NCBI RefSeq assembly: GCF_036417845.1
Contig: NC_089980.1
Location: forward strand, 41,848,501 to 41,912,500
Direction of reading: 5' to 3'
Length of the DNA: 64,000 bases
Source: Apteryx mantelli
Taxonomy: Eukaryota; Chordata; Aves; Apterygiformes; Apterygidae
The notes below the pieces were generated by a model that saw only the letters and a program-made list of their open reading frames with translations, did no database searches and was not told the DNA's origin. Both the position numbers and the translations under genes were made by a program. Shown here in pieces: positions 1 to 11,197 of this stretch (its first letter is position 1; each line of letters begins with the position of its first letter).

Positions 1-719
1 CTATTTTCTTTCGTGGTATTGTTTTCTGGTGTACTCATTTGCTATAATCAAGTTTTCTCCACAGACAGGAGAGTTAGAAACATATTCTATTATTTATGTA
101 CTTACTACTGGTGAATGCTGAGACCCTCAGCTATGGGTAAGTCACCAAAGTAGAAAAACATGAGATATCCAGAAAGCAGGCAATGTTTCTTTCAAGGACT
201 TCTGAGCTGTGGGAGTTTACAGCAACAGGCTAGGTACTAAGGACTGAAATCACTTAAGCCTTGCACAGACATCCATGGCCTCTGACTTCTGTTCATTGCC
301 AGATTTGAACTGATAATGAATGAGTGACCTGCCTAGGAAAAGGCTGTAAAGGTTGTCTCTTATCTTTGATCTCTCTTTCTGGGCCATGATGATAGTCTTC
401 CACACAGACTGTCTTTACACACACAGAATCTCCAGGTACCTTGCAAGCAACTGATTAGTAGAAGTCAATAGGTAGATTTATCATTATCTTACAGGGGAGA
501 AAGAAAAGTTAAGTAAATCTTACCCAAGGCTACCTATCAAGACAGTGGTAAAGTCATCCAGGAGTTAGTACTAAGGCTAAATTTCTTCCCCGGACCCCAC
601 AGTCTCCCCTTTCAGCATAATTACACCAATGCTATACATGAGGCCAGATTTGCAGTGACATGTCTTATACATGAAAACATCACTCTTCAATAAAAAGGTC
701 TGAGAGTCAAAAGAGCTGG
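1..719. other. Non-coding sequence with one MIR-like fossil
   Basis: There is no supportable gene. About 470-585 resembles the reverse complement of a MIR/L2-type SINE tail (listed separately). The remainder is ordinary AT-rich sequence, probably the upstream LRFN2 intron. Confidence 0.6.
470..585 (-). repeat. MIR/L2-like ancient SINE fragment (minus)
   Basis: The + strand reads like a decayed 'TTATCATTATCTTACAGgggagaAA..AAGTTAAGTAA..T.aCCCAAGGctacc', the typical reverse complement of a MIR/L2 3' region. The similarity is by eye and heavily diverged. Confidence 0.45.
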
Positions 720-846
720 TGTCGCACTGTCACGCTATGAAGGTTCGATAGCAATGACTGAGACAGTAATATAATAACAATAATAATATAAAAGTTTATT
801 TCCTCACACAAGTTCTTGGATTAGTAACATCCATTAAAATAATACG

Positions 847-917
847 ATTACTAATTTAGAAAGGATAACACAAAACCATCAGTTACTAATTTAGAAAGGA
901 TAACCTGAAACCGTAGA
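847..917. repeat. Tandem duplication of about 35 bp inside the LTR
   Basis: ATTACTAATTTAGAAAGGAT recurs at 847 and, one base shorter at its left end, about 883. Each copy is followed by AAC and a variant of CAAAACCATCAG / CTGAAACCGTAG. Two copies, lightly diverged. Confidence 0.8.
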
Positions 918-1035
918 TTACTGCGCTATTAATTGGAAGCACTGCTTATCCCTACTTGAAAGCTTTCTTGTTCACTCTCCTAGCGAGAAGACTCTCAACC
1001 TCGAGGAGTTACCTTCACCCAGCGTCCCAGGAAAA

Positions 1036-1050
1036 GGGGGGGGGGGGGGG
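1036..1050 (+). repeat. Poly-G tract (G15)
   Basis: Fifteen consecutive G's within the LTR block. A homopolymer of this length is prone to sequencing and replication slippage. Confidence 0.95.
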
Positions 1051-1298
1051 ATACTCACGGTCCAGCCGGAGAGGATGATCAGGTCACGTTCCCGTCCCTG
1101 CTCAAACTCTCCTAGCTCCCAAGTCTCTTTTTGTACGGCTGGGGCTCTGGGCAAACACTGCTTTTGCTGACTTTTTGCGAGTTTCGCAATCACAGGACTG
1201 TTTGTTTGTCTGCTCGGGAGGACCCTGCTAGCAAGGCAAGACCACAACACCTCCGTATTGCTTCTTCCCTCCCCGGGGGTCCGTGCAGATTCCAGGTG

Positions 1299-1490
1299 GC
1301 AGACTTCTTCAGTCTTGTTAATGCTGCCATTCCGCAGCCTTGCTCACGTCAATCCTTGCGCATATCGGTTGGTAGACTTCTTTAGTCCTGTTAACTCCTC
1401 CGTTCAGCAGCTTTGCGCACATCAGTTCTTGTGCGTATCAGTTCTTTTGCATATCAATTGACAAACTTCAGTCCTGTTAACTCCTCACTC
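1299..1490. repeat. Direct repeats in the presumed U3 part of the LTR (period about 73-88 bp)
   Basis: The units start near 1300, 1373 and 1460, each with a variant of GACTTCTTTAGTCCTGTTAA followed by CTCCT. The second unit contains an extra 15-bp internal duplication (TGCGTATCAGTTCTT / TTGCATATCAATTGA). Such repeats are typical of LTR enhancer regions. Confidence 0.7.
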
Positions 1491-1509
1491 GCCCGTCGGC
1501 TGGGTTTTT

Positions 1510-1640
1510 CAGTAGTGACTTGCTGAATAATCTTGGGCAAGATTTTGGAGGCAGATTGTGCCTCTTCTTACTGATCTGTAAAAATTGGGTAATAACAGTC
1601 CCTTCTGTAAAGTGCACTGAGAGTCTGATATGAAAAAATA
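1510..1640 (+). repeat. MIR-like ancient SINE fragment
   Basis: Shows the MIR order: GTGACTTGC..., CTTGGGCAAG, then CTGATCTGTAAAAATTGGG and TAATAACAG, then TGTAAAGTGC. It lies directly beside the LTR's right end. By-eye match to an ancient family. Confidence 0.5.
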
Positions 1641-4600
1641 GGTATTGCTATCCCTAGTCCATATTTCATTTCTCTTTCCTGTCTAGTGACATAGCAGTTT
1701 TGAAATATGTAACTGCATAACCAGATACGACATGATCTCCAACTTTAAGAACACACTAGTCACGTGGTAGAAATAATGGAGGTTTTAAGTCCTTCAAAGA
1801 AAGAGCAAATGATCCTACTTCATGAGAATCAGGAAGTGAGAGTGATTGATTAGAAAGAGAAGATATAACTGGCAAATCTAGTTCCATCCAAACTGAATGA
1901 AAGGGTAGAAAATATACTGAAAAGTTTGCCAGGCTGAAGAAAGAGCTTGGAGGCTGTGCAGCCCGTGTGTTGAATCATGCAACTGGATAGTAGGGGTCTT
2001 GTGTTCCCTTCTCAGATGTCTGCCAATTTCTTACCATACCATAAGCAAACCTTTAAGGGTGTATTCCCTAAAATAGAGGGCCTCTATTACTGGATGCCCA
2101 TGCTAACATGCTTTGGAATCCTAATTTTGGGCATTCAGCAAAAATGAATGCAATAGTTTTTGAGCGTGGTCTTTTTTTGCCTTATGCTCCAGTTTCTTGC
2201 CCATATTTCATAGCACCTCAGAAACTTTGCATGTAACATTTTGTGCCCAATTAAATTTACAATAAACATCAGAAAAAAATCTTTTTGTATATATGCCTTG
2301 TTTTTCCTAAGAGTGCCTCTGTGAGTGTAGGCTATACATGAAAGGAAAACTGCAGTATGTACTGCAAGTAAAGAATACTGCCTAAGGGCTGTTGGACAGA
2401 GTTTGTCTCTAGAGCTTAATGAAGGGTCCAAAAAAAAAAAAAAAAAGCCCAGATAAAGGGGAGGATCCCAATTTTAATTATTCCCTCCTTTCCTTTGATG
2501 TGGAAGGAAATAGGAGTATATAAAGGTTTTTATAAGGATTAGAGTAAGCCTGGGATAAAGAGCCACCTGAGGAGTTGCTGTTATGGCTCAGAGCAGAGGG
2601 GAATTTGGACTCAAATGATAATAACGGGCCTAGAACTGGATATGCAGAAAGAGACAGAGTCTGTTGATGGACAACTGTTACACACCATAGAAAGTATCTC
2701 TGAGAGACTTGCTCCTTCGTGCCTTTGCTGATTTTCTATGTGTTCAAAACGAATAAGAGCCAGAATTAATGGTAACTTCTCTGTTGTGCTGATGAAGCTA
2801 AATTCAGGACTGCTGTAAAGAAACAGATAAATAAATGAACTGGATAGCTAAAAATAGAAAAGGGGCTCGGCTTACCTGACTCATGAGTCTGTAGATGAAA
2901 TCTGATGGAGACTGGCACACAGCATTAAAAACAGAGGGCAAAGATATATGTTGGGGGTGTTAAATGAATAGAAGAAAATGAACAACCTGCAAATGGTCTA
3001 AGGGGGGGAAAAAAAGCTGTTTCCAATTAGTGCCATTGAAAATTATGTTCTGCACTTCCTGTGCATCTTTCACTGGAGAATCACCACCCTACACAGATGT
3101 GGCTGAGCTGGAAAGCTCTAGAAAACCAGTTTGGCCTGTTGGTGCAATGCACCACTGTGCCTGAGGGAATGGCATATTTTGTCTTCTGGCCAGAAGCAAT
3201 CAGGTAACTGCTTGGCTGCTCTGGGGCTTCTGTTACGGCCACAGCTTCTGGTCAGTTAGTTCAGGCAATTCACAGATGGCGCCTTCTGTGGGGGAAAAAA
3301 GGGACGCTGCATGCAGCTGATGTAAATACAGGTGCATACACAGGTATCAACTGGTGTTACCTCAGTCTGCCTGTCTGTTCACCAGATGTCTGCACTTGAA
3401 TTTTTCTAAATGGCCTCTTCAGTTTCTTTTTGTATTGTTACAAATAACTGTCTGCATATTTGAATTGTGTGCCTATTCAAAAATTACTCAGGTAGCAAAA
3501 CAGTTTTTTGTCCTGACAAATCAAGCAGTTAAAGTCTCTGCTTTAATAATGCAAGTGCAGTCATTTTCACAGGCAAAATCACACTTGTCAACAAAATCTG
3601 GCTGTGATTATTAAGGTTGCAACATGCCACTCATGAGTTCTAGCTAAAGCTAGACAACTTTTTTTGTTTGGCCAGAAGTTTTACCTCCTGATATGTATCA
3701 GTTCATGTTGGCCAAACCTGTTTGTGAAATTGTTCTGGTTTCAAAAGAGGATTTTAGAAAAGATATGAAATGAAGCATTCAAAATGCTTGGTTCTGGTGT
3801 TTCTGCAATATAATGCTTTCATTTTGAAATTGTGTTTTTAGTTTAGGTATTTACCTAAAATAGCATGTTTTTTAAGGAGTGTGTAAACCAAACCTGTCAA
3901 CGCACCTAATCCACTCAACAGGACTGAAATAATTTAGTCACTAAAAACAACATTCAGGAATTAAAAGTTGAACCGCAAACTTCAGGATGGATACAACTGA
4001 AACTGACCTTAGCATTGGAGGTAAACATCATTCTAGAGTAAAAATTTCCACCTTCTGCAGCACAAGAGATTTGGGCTAATTGCTAAGTGGAATTTTAAGC
4101 CTGTATTTCTTTTGCTGTGTTCTTGATGTGCTCCCAGAAGGAAAGCGTTTTAGTCCAAGTTTCAAGTTGTGTATGTCAGATCAGGCAAGGTCTAGAAATT
4201 AGACATAATGAAGTAGTGGTACCTGTACTCTTTGGGTGTATTGTAGGGAAGTGCCAGACAGGCAGATGCTTAAAAGTATACAGAATGAGTTCACTAAGTT
4301 TTATTTTCTCAGGAAAAGAATCTCAAAAGCTTGAGTAATTTTGCACATTTCTCAAAACCAAATGGCTTATAATGATGTCTCCATTTCAGCAAAGCGCTAG
4401 TGAAAGTGAGGTAGGACCTGATGGACTTGTGCCTCTTGTCCTCAAGACTTAAGCTCCTTTGCTGAACTTCTTAGGAACTGGAGATGTAAGGGCTCTAAGA
4501 TTGCTAAAGCAGCTAGACACACAGGTTGTTCAGCAGACGGGAGTCCATATCTTTTGCAGAGAAGCAACAAATATTTTATGATTCTCCTGTGTCAAAACCA

Positions 4601-7600
4601 CTGTGAAACACTAAAATCCTCATGCACACACATGGGCACACATGTACACTTTTCCATTAGCACTCAAAATGCTTTCCAGTTGCTGTCCGTACATCACAAT
4701 AAAGTGACTCTAGGAAGGAAGGGAATTTGTTCCATGTATTTCAAGAGGTCACCTAAACAGCACTTAGTAATAACTTAACTATGTCTATTTAAAACTCTGT
4801 TCTGGTGTTTTTCACTGACCCTGAAATAGGTTTGATAAGAGTTGGGGTTACTACCGTCTTTCAAGTATTACAGATTCTAATCCTTCATAGAAGCACCTAT
4901 GGTTCTTTTTCTAGCCTAAGTAACCTGAAATGTGAAGAGGTGACTAATTGCAAGGATTAACTGTGGTAGAACGTTAGCAAATGGATTTGTTCTTTTAGGG
5001 TATATGGAAAGTGCTGCTTTCGATGGGAAAAATGTGATGCCTCAGTAGACTGGGAGACATGAAAGGAAGAAACCATTTATCTGCATTAAACTGAGGCTCT
5101 CTTGCCACACACCATTAGTGTTACAGTCCTGTGTTCCAGCAGAAAAGCTGCTGTGAGGTCACAGCTTCTCCTATGAAAATCCTGCAGTGAATAGAAATTT
5201 GCAGTGTGTAAATACATGTTCTACCTCATAGCCTGGTGCTGCAGGGATGCTCGGTTTGCAACTGAATTACATCTGCCCCATCCCTGCACTTGATTACCTA
5301 CATTGATAATTTGGGCTTTTGATAAATGCATTGCTTTAGTCCTGGGGATGGTAAAGGAATTGGGTGAAGTGTTAGTGCTTTAAACACTAACATGGGGGCA
5401 TGACTAGAGGCAGGGAAAAATCAGGAAAGAGTTATGAAAGAGCCAAACCCTTCCCAGGCTGAAGCCAAGTTTCCCCAAAATGCACACAAATACACACAAA
5501 TTCTGGCAATGAAAGACTGAAAGAGAAGAACATCTTCCTGTGTAAGGCAGCCCTGCCTAAGAAAATACTGGGTTATTTCCTCGGGGATCTTTTGAATGGA
5601 TCAGTCTTCACAGAGTAAGCCCTCTTGAAAATTGCTTTTTATTGGTTTATCTTTGCCTCTGTTCTGGATCGAACTAAAACCAGTGCTTTAAACACTGCAG
5701 TCATAACAGAAACATTCTTGCATTTCAGACCATCCTATGAGCTAATTTAATTTGGAGGCATACACCTCTTTAGCATAGCTCTGCATACATACTTCCAAGC
5801 AAGAACTGGTTCCAGGCCTGGGGAACACAGAGCAGGTAGGACTTCCAACTCCTGGGAAAGCTGGAAACAAGAGAACAGCACTCAAATGAAATAAAATGCA
5901 TAAATGAACTCCATGATGGTATTAGGATAGCAAAATATGTATTGTTGCAACCTTGCTATGGCTGCAGTATTGAAGAACAAGTTGTACAAAAGGCAATAAA
6001 TTTGTTATAATTCAGCCCATGCGCAGCACAGCACGTTGTTTGTTACTTCTTTTATTCAGTTTCAGTTGGTCTTTCTTTCTTCTTTTTTTTCTTTCTGTTA
6101 CTGTGGAAATAATATTAGTCAAATTAATATGGGTGGAGCTTAGTAAAGACAGGCAGAAATACCTGGAGAAGTGTGTGTTTGTAAATGTCCCCCTTCCATG
6201 ATTTATAAAATGTAAGATGGCTGGAGAGAGAAAGCACTTCAGAAAGAAAGTGCTTCACATATTAATGTTATTCATTATTTTCAATAGCACCAGTTCCTAA
6301 AAAAGTCTACCGAAGAATCTAAGTTGCCGTTTATATATGTATGCATGATGGTAAGCAGCCTAATTCCCAAGGAATGCACGAACCTAGGCAAACATAAAAG
6401 AGAAAAGCTAAACAAAAGTAGTGTCAAGTATCCTCATTTTGGAGATGGTGATTTGAGCCACTGAAGCCTTAACACTGCGAGCACTTAGGTACATACTTTA
6501 AACACCTAAGCAGTCTCACAGATGCTTACAAAAGTAGCAATGGCATAACACAGAACTCATGTTTCAATGGCTGCAGCATTGAGGACTGAGATCCTGATGG
6601 ACAGAGACATTTACATTCCTTACTGACATAGTAATCCCTGTGAGTTAGGCATAAACTACCTGTAAGGATCAGGGAGCATGTGACTTAAGTAAATTTCCAC
6701 ACACAGTTTCTGGCAATGCAAGGATTAAGCAGAAATCTTTGTCCTGACATTACCCCATCCCCTTTTACGTGCTGCAGATTAAACTGTGTCAGAGAATATC
6801 CATGCAACTTCTTCCATTGCTGCAGTCTTTCAAGCCTTATAGCTATGGAGTAGATTTTGTAGTCACAGTTTCAGTGTAAACAGATAAGAAAAGGTTAAGC
6901 AAAAGTAAAAGGGTAGCTCCTAGGAAAAAAGAAATCCCCAGCTCTTCCTCAGCACCAGTAAAGCTAAAGAAAAGTACCTAAACTCATTCGCGGAGTCCCT
7001 AAAAGTTAGGTTCCAGAGCACTAGGAGATAGTACAACAGGAACTGCTATCCACCTATCCATCCATTTTTTTTTTTTTTTGTTGGTCTGTATACTGCAGCT
7101 GTACTTTATTTGTCTGACAGTTACCTTGTACTTGGTGCCATAGTATGCAAAAGTTATCCGAATTTATTTGCAAAGCTCAATGAATATAGAATTAAAAAAT
7201 GCCTTGGAGACATTCCTGAAATGACATGCCAAATCTCAGAAGTTGTATCTTTATGAGGAAAATTTAAATACAAAAGACCAGGGTTTATGACTCTTGCTCA
7301 TATTAATTCATACCAATCCATGTTATAAGAGGACTAAAGGGGCTATTTTTCATCTTGGGCTGAGACAGGAGCTCTGCCAGATTTACTGACTTGCTGTGAG
7401 AAATCTACTTTAGCTGGCTGATAGATATCTTTTAAATATAAATCAGAATAGTGAGTTTCTCACAAGGCTACCATTAACAGACTGTAAAATGCTTGGCACT
7501 GCAGGTCACAAGAGATTTGGGAACAAGGTGAGCAAACTGGTCAGCAAAACCAGACCTTGGCACTTTTTCTGTCTTATATGAAAGTTACCAGAACTGAAAA

Positions 7601-8559
7601 CATAACAATTCTTATTGTACCCCCATTGCCTCTGAAACTAGCAATTATCAGGCCTGTGGGAGGGTTTCTAGCAGATACTAGTATAAGTGTCCAGTCTGCA
7701 GAATATTTAAGTCATCTGTGACCTAGGTATTTTGTTTTCCTCTTGGGTGAAAAAAGAAAAACAGCTCCTCTATGAAAGCCCCAAATGTTCTCTCCGTAAA
7801 GCCCCCTGCCCACCTCTGTTCTCTCCACTGTCCTATTTGTAGCTTCTTGGGTTTGTTTCAGCTCTGCAATGTTGCTGTGTAGTGAACTGATCCCATAAGG
7901 ACTATGTTAGAGAGCAAGTTATGTACCAGGCTCAGAAGTACTCGAAATACCAATGCTGGCAACAGATCACAATGGCTGGAAATTTCCACAGTAGAGAAGC
8001 AATATTTACATTAATACTTCCACATGTATTCAATCAGAATGACAGCTGCCATGATATTTCCATCCTACTGAAGATGTTACTGATCTGCCCTGCACGTAGC
8101 ACTCTCTCTGTGCCTTCTTCATACGCAGGCAAGCGCACACAGATGATGAGCTTTCAAGCCATCCACAGATGGTTTCCCCATCAGGGTTTACTTTGCCATT
8201 TAGATCTTCTGCTTCACAGCCTCCTCTCTGTGTTGCAGTGCCTATTTTCTGTAATTAACTTCTGTTCCTCCCCCCATTTTTTTTTACAATGCTTTTCACT
8301 GATGCTTAGAGTCAACTGTGTCCCCAAAGCACTGTGATATTTAACAGCATCTGGAAAAAATGTGGTTAGAGAATTGGGACACTTAAAGGAGACACTGCTC
8401 TTGTAAGTGTGCATTCACATTTTTGAATAGATATTCGGAGGGTGGGAATGTAGATGAGGGAGAAGCTATGAAAGGGCTTATTACTAATTAACTGTATCTA
8501 TTTCTCCCCCTTTTTAACTTTTTGTTTATCATTTCAGCTGGTAGGGTAATACACTAAAT

Positions 8560-8710
8560 TAAAGCTGCAGAACACAAATATAATTAAGATTCAAAAAGCC
8601 AATTGCCTGTTAGTAAACTACCAATTGATAATTACGTAAGGGATATTTATAGCACTTTGCTAAGTATGTCACAGATTTGCATCAATAACAGTTGATAGTC
8701 TCCAAACGTT
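8560..8710. promoter_or_regulatory. Candidate conserved AT-rich element (homeodomain-type motifs)
   Basis: A dense cluster of TAAT/ATTA cores (TATAATTAAG, CAATTGATAATTACG) without repeat character, in the style of vertebrate developmental enhancers. Inference only; no alignment was possible. Confidence 0.2.
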
Positions 8711-9119
8711 TTATCCAGTAACCTTTTTCTTACTATTTAAGGTAAGATCACTCCTCTCAAGCCATCCTTTTAAAAACTATCCCACTTTCATCTTGTTTGA
8801 AGAGTTCAGCAAACACAGATGCTTCAATCCTTTCTTCTCCTATAAAATAGTAATGTTATATAATTACTAGCATCTCAACATTCAAAAAAAAATTGCCATA
8901 AAAAACATACTATACATAGTTCAGCAATCAACATCTTGCATTTCTATAACTCCTTCTTTCCAGTTGTGTTACATATTTTATAGAGAGGATACAAAACCAC
9001 CTTATGCACAAGAGGAATCAGCCACCTTTGGGCCAGGGCCCCAAACACAGAGGCCCTAGTTTTTATTCCTTTGCAGAGAGCTGGAGCAAGCCCTGTTTAA
9101 AGAGTTAAAAAGCATTTAC

Positions 9120-9375
9120 TAAGGTGACAGATTTTGTTTTGTGCTTGGTGTGTGTTACTGGGGGATTAATAACTAATCTTTGTATATTTTTTAAATTATT
9201 ATAAAGCATCTGAGCAACTGTCATTTTAGCTGTGTGCTTAAGCGTAAATAATTGCACGGTAACTTCTTCATGAAATATGTGTCATGTCATACATTTGTTA
9301 ATTTTGAGTGGCCTCATAATGCTAATTATTGGAGCTATTTATAAGATATTGTGTATTATCCTATTGTGTGTACAG
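9120..9375. promoter_or_regulatory. Candidate conserved AT-rich element
   Basis: Contains GGATTAATAACTAATC, GTAAATAATTGCACGG, GTTAATTTTGAG and GCTAATTATTGGAGC, again homeodomain-type cores in unique sequence. This is the stronger of the two candidates in the upstream region, but still only an inference from style. Confidence 0.25.
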
Positions 9376-9509
9376 CAGTAACATCCTCCATAACAAATTT
9401 AGATGAAAATGACTCTCTACCATCTACAATGTGCGTGTGACTTTATTGCAACCTCACATCTTAGCATGAGGACTGCATTACAAGCTCCTTCACAGTGGTT
9501 ACTGTAGCA

Positions 9510-9559
9510 GATGGATAGCGGTTACTCAGCAGCGGATGGGTAGCTGTTACTCAGCAGAA
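9510..9559. repeat. Tandem duplication, 25-bp unit, two copies
   Basis: GATGGATAGCGGTTACTCAG and GATGGGTAGCTGTTACTCAG begin two adjacent 25-bp units. A more decayed version (GGTTACTGTAGCA) precedes them. Confidence 0.85.
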
Positions 9560-10574
9560 ATGGTAGCAGGCTGTGGGGGCATGGAGAGCTATTGTACATG
9601 CACACCAAGAGCCGTCCTCTGGGCCTTGTCCTCAGGAAACCCAGCACTGGCATATTGGAAGAGTGCCACTGTAAGGGGAACAGATGAAGCACGAGGGTGT
9701 CTCATTTCTTCTTGTGCAATAACTGCTCTTGAAACAGTACTGCCAAAAATCACTGAGCGTATGAGCACCTGTGGACTGAGAAGGGACATGATGTATACCA
9801 AGCGTTGAGAACAGTGATGCAAAGTTATGTGGCAGGAGTAATGCAGGTTAAATAGAATCAAAATGGTTGTGTCAGAAATTATAGCCTGAACTGTGTCTGT
9901 AGCTACTGCCACAAGTAAGGGGAATAGAGAGTAAACCACCCCATCTAGGCAAAAAAGTCTGGGAGATACCTCCCAAAACTGTAGCTCCTTGTCTACCTGT
10001 CCCTTGCCTCAGAGAGAGAATGAGGGGTAGAAATGAATGATCTGCCATTCCTCAGCCCTCCCTGATAGAAGGGCCTAGGCAAGGGAGAGATGGGAAGAAA
10101 GCAGGTTTACCTGTGTCCTGTGTGGCTAGGAGGAAGGCCAACAAAACTATGCAAGAGGATGGTCCCACCCCTGAAGCAGGGCTGCAGTTTCTTTCAGGCA
10201 CAGCTGGCCCTCTGAATCAGCCTGTAAATATACTTTGTTTATTCTCCAAAGACACACCGCTTACAGCTCAAGTTGGAAAAGCATGTGAGAGCTGAGAAAA
10301 ACACGGGATAATGGGGCAAAGGGAAATGGGCAGGATCTGATGGAGGCCAGCGGATGCAGAAGAGAGCTCAGCTGTCACTACAACAGGAAGGACTGCAGCA
10401 TGAGAGAAAGAGGGTGTTGGAAGGCTTGCCAGAAGCCAAAGCAGCACAGGTTTCCCCTACATCTCTTCTGTTTGGAGCTCAACAATGTCATCTTTCCAAT
10501 AGGGTGGCTGAGCGCAGCATGAATCCAGGTGATGACTGTGCAAGTGACTTCTGCTTCCTACGCTATCTCTCATA

Positions 10575-10645
10575 AATTTTATTATGGGCAGGCAAGTGAA
10601 CTGACTTGCCCCAGGACTGGTCATAATTACACAGTCGTTACCAAG
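10575..10645 (-). repeat. MIR-like ancient SINE fragment (minus)
   Basis: TTTATTATGGGCAGGCAAGT, then GACTTGCCCCAGGACTGGTCAT, resembles the reverse complement of the MIR core and tail ('GACTTGCCCaaGGtCa'). Confidence 0.4.
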
Positions 10646-11140
10646 CACATTACTGAAGGGTAAATATGCAGTTATTTTTATCCATAAAATCAGCTCTTTC
10701 AACCCTAAGATTAATTCCACATTATTATGCAGCAATATGTAATTACTATAAGACAGCTTTTACCCTCAAAGAAGCAGGCACTATTCCAAATGAAATCTTG
10801 CAGGGTTTTAAGTAAGCCATGCACTCTGATGGCAGGATTTGTCCTCTTCCAGATACCCAATGTAAAATTATAAAATGGTAACTAGAGAATAGGTAGTTAC
10901 AAGAACCTATTACCAGGCATAAGTGCAAAGAATTCCTCTCTCATTCAGATTTGGAACCAAAATCACATTTTTTTTTTAAAGACAGAAATGTATTATGTGG
11001 GAAAATGTTTCTATAACATTTAATCTTCCCATCCCAGAATGATGTACACTTTAGATATGACTCCTCAGAGGATGCACTGGGAAGTCTCTCTGGAGGTAGA
11101 TGTTATCTAAATCAAGCAGGAATGGTAGCTATATCATAAC

Positions 11141-11177
11141 TGCTAATATTCCTTGTAACTCTTTTCCTTTCCTGCAG
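11141..11177 (+). promoter_or_regulatory. LRFN2: Splice acceptor of the first coding exon, with branch-point candidate
   Basis: TGCTAAT at 11141-11147 fits the branch consensus (branch A at 11146). It is followed by a pyrimidine-rich run ending TTTCCTGCAG at 11177. Spacing of about 31 bases and a C at -3 make this a strong acceptor. It supports an intron upstream of the start codon. Confidence 0.85.
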
Positions 11178-11197
11178 GTACTGTTGCGTGATTTACC
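11178..11197 (+). other. LRFN2: LRFN2 5' UTR segment in the first coding exon
   Basis: Twenty bases lie between the acceptor AG (11176-11177) and the ATG. The rest of the 5' UTR must be on at least one upstream exon, which I could not locate. This matches the mammalian gene, where the start codon is near the beginning of an internal exon and the non-coding first exon is far upstream. Confidence 0.75.

Larger units (their letters stand above)
720..1498 (-). mobile_element. Probable solo LTR of an endogenous retrovirus
   Basis: The block differs in composition from its surroundings: it is rich in CpG and has its own internal repeats. GCTGG at 715-719 and again at 1499-1503 flanks it as a possible 5-bp target duplication. 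Read on the minus strand it runs from CGACGGGCG (one change from the canonical TG start) to GTGCGACA, which ends in CA. A minus-strand AATAAA lies at 795-800, near the presumed R/U5 side, and direct repeats occur in the presumed U3 half (1300-1498). No gag, pol or env sequence adjoins it, so a solo LTR fits best. The family is not identified. Short open frames inside are not genes. Confidence 0.55.
1641..11140. other. Probable upstream LRFN2 intron or 5' flank, no gene seen
   Basis: This is AT-rich non-coding sequence. I see no exon, RNA gene or coherent protein similarity. The longest open frame (7921-8337, +) has no recognisable domain and is rich in residues typical of chance translation. 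Homopolymers lie at 2430-2446 (A17) and 7065-7079 (T15). Separate entries cover a tandem duplication at 9510-9559, a MIR-like fragment at 10575-10645, and AT-rich candidate regulatory blocks at 8560-8710 and 9120-9375. Confidence 0.6.

Noticed and set aside
1131..1461. Short + strand open frames inside the LTR block
   Set aside because: They translate repeated U3-like units and show no protein similarity.
7921..8337. 138-codon + strand open frame
   Set aside because: No domain, no splice context and no family resemblance; length is compatible with chance.
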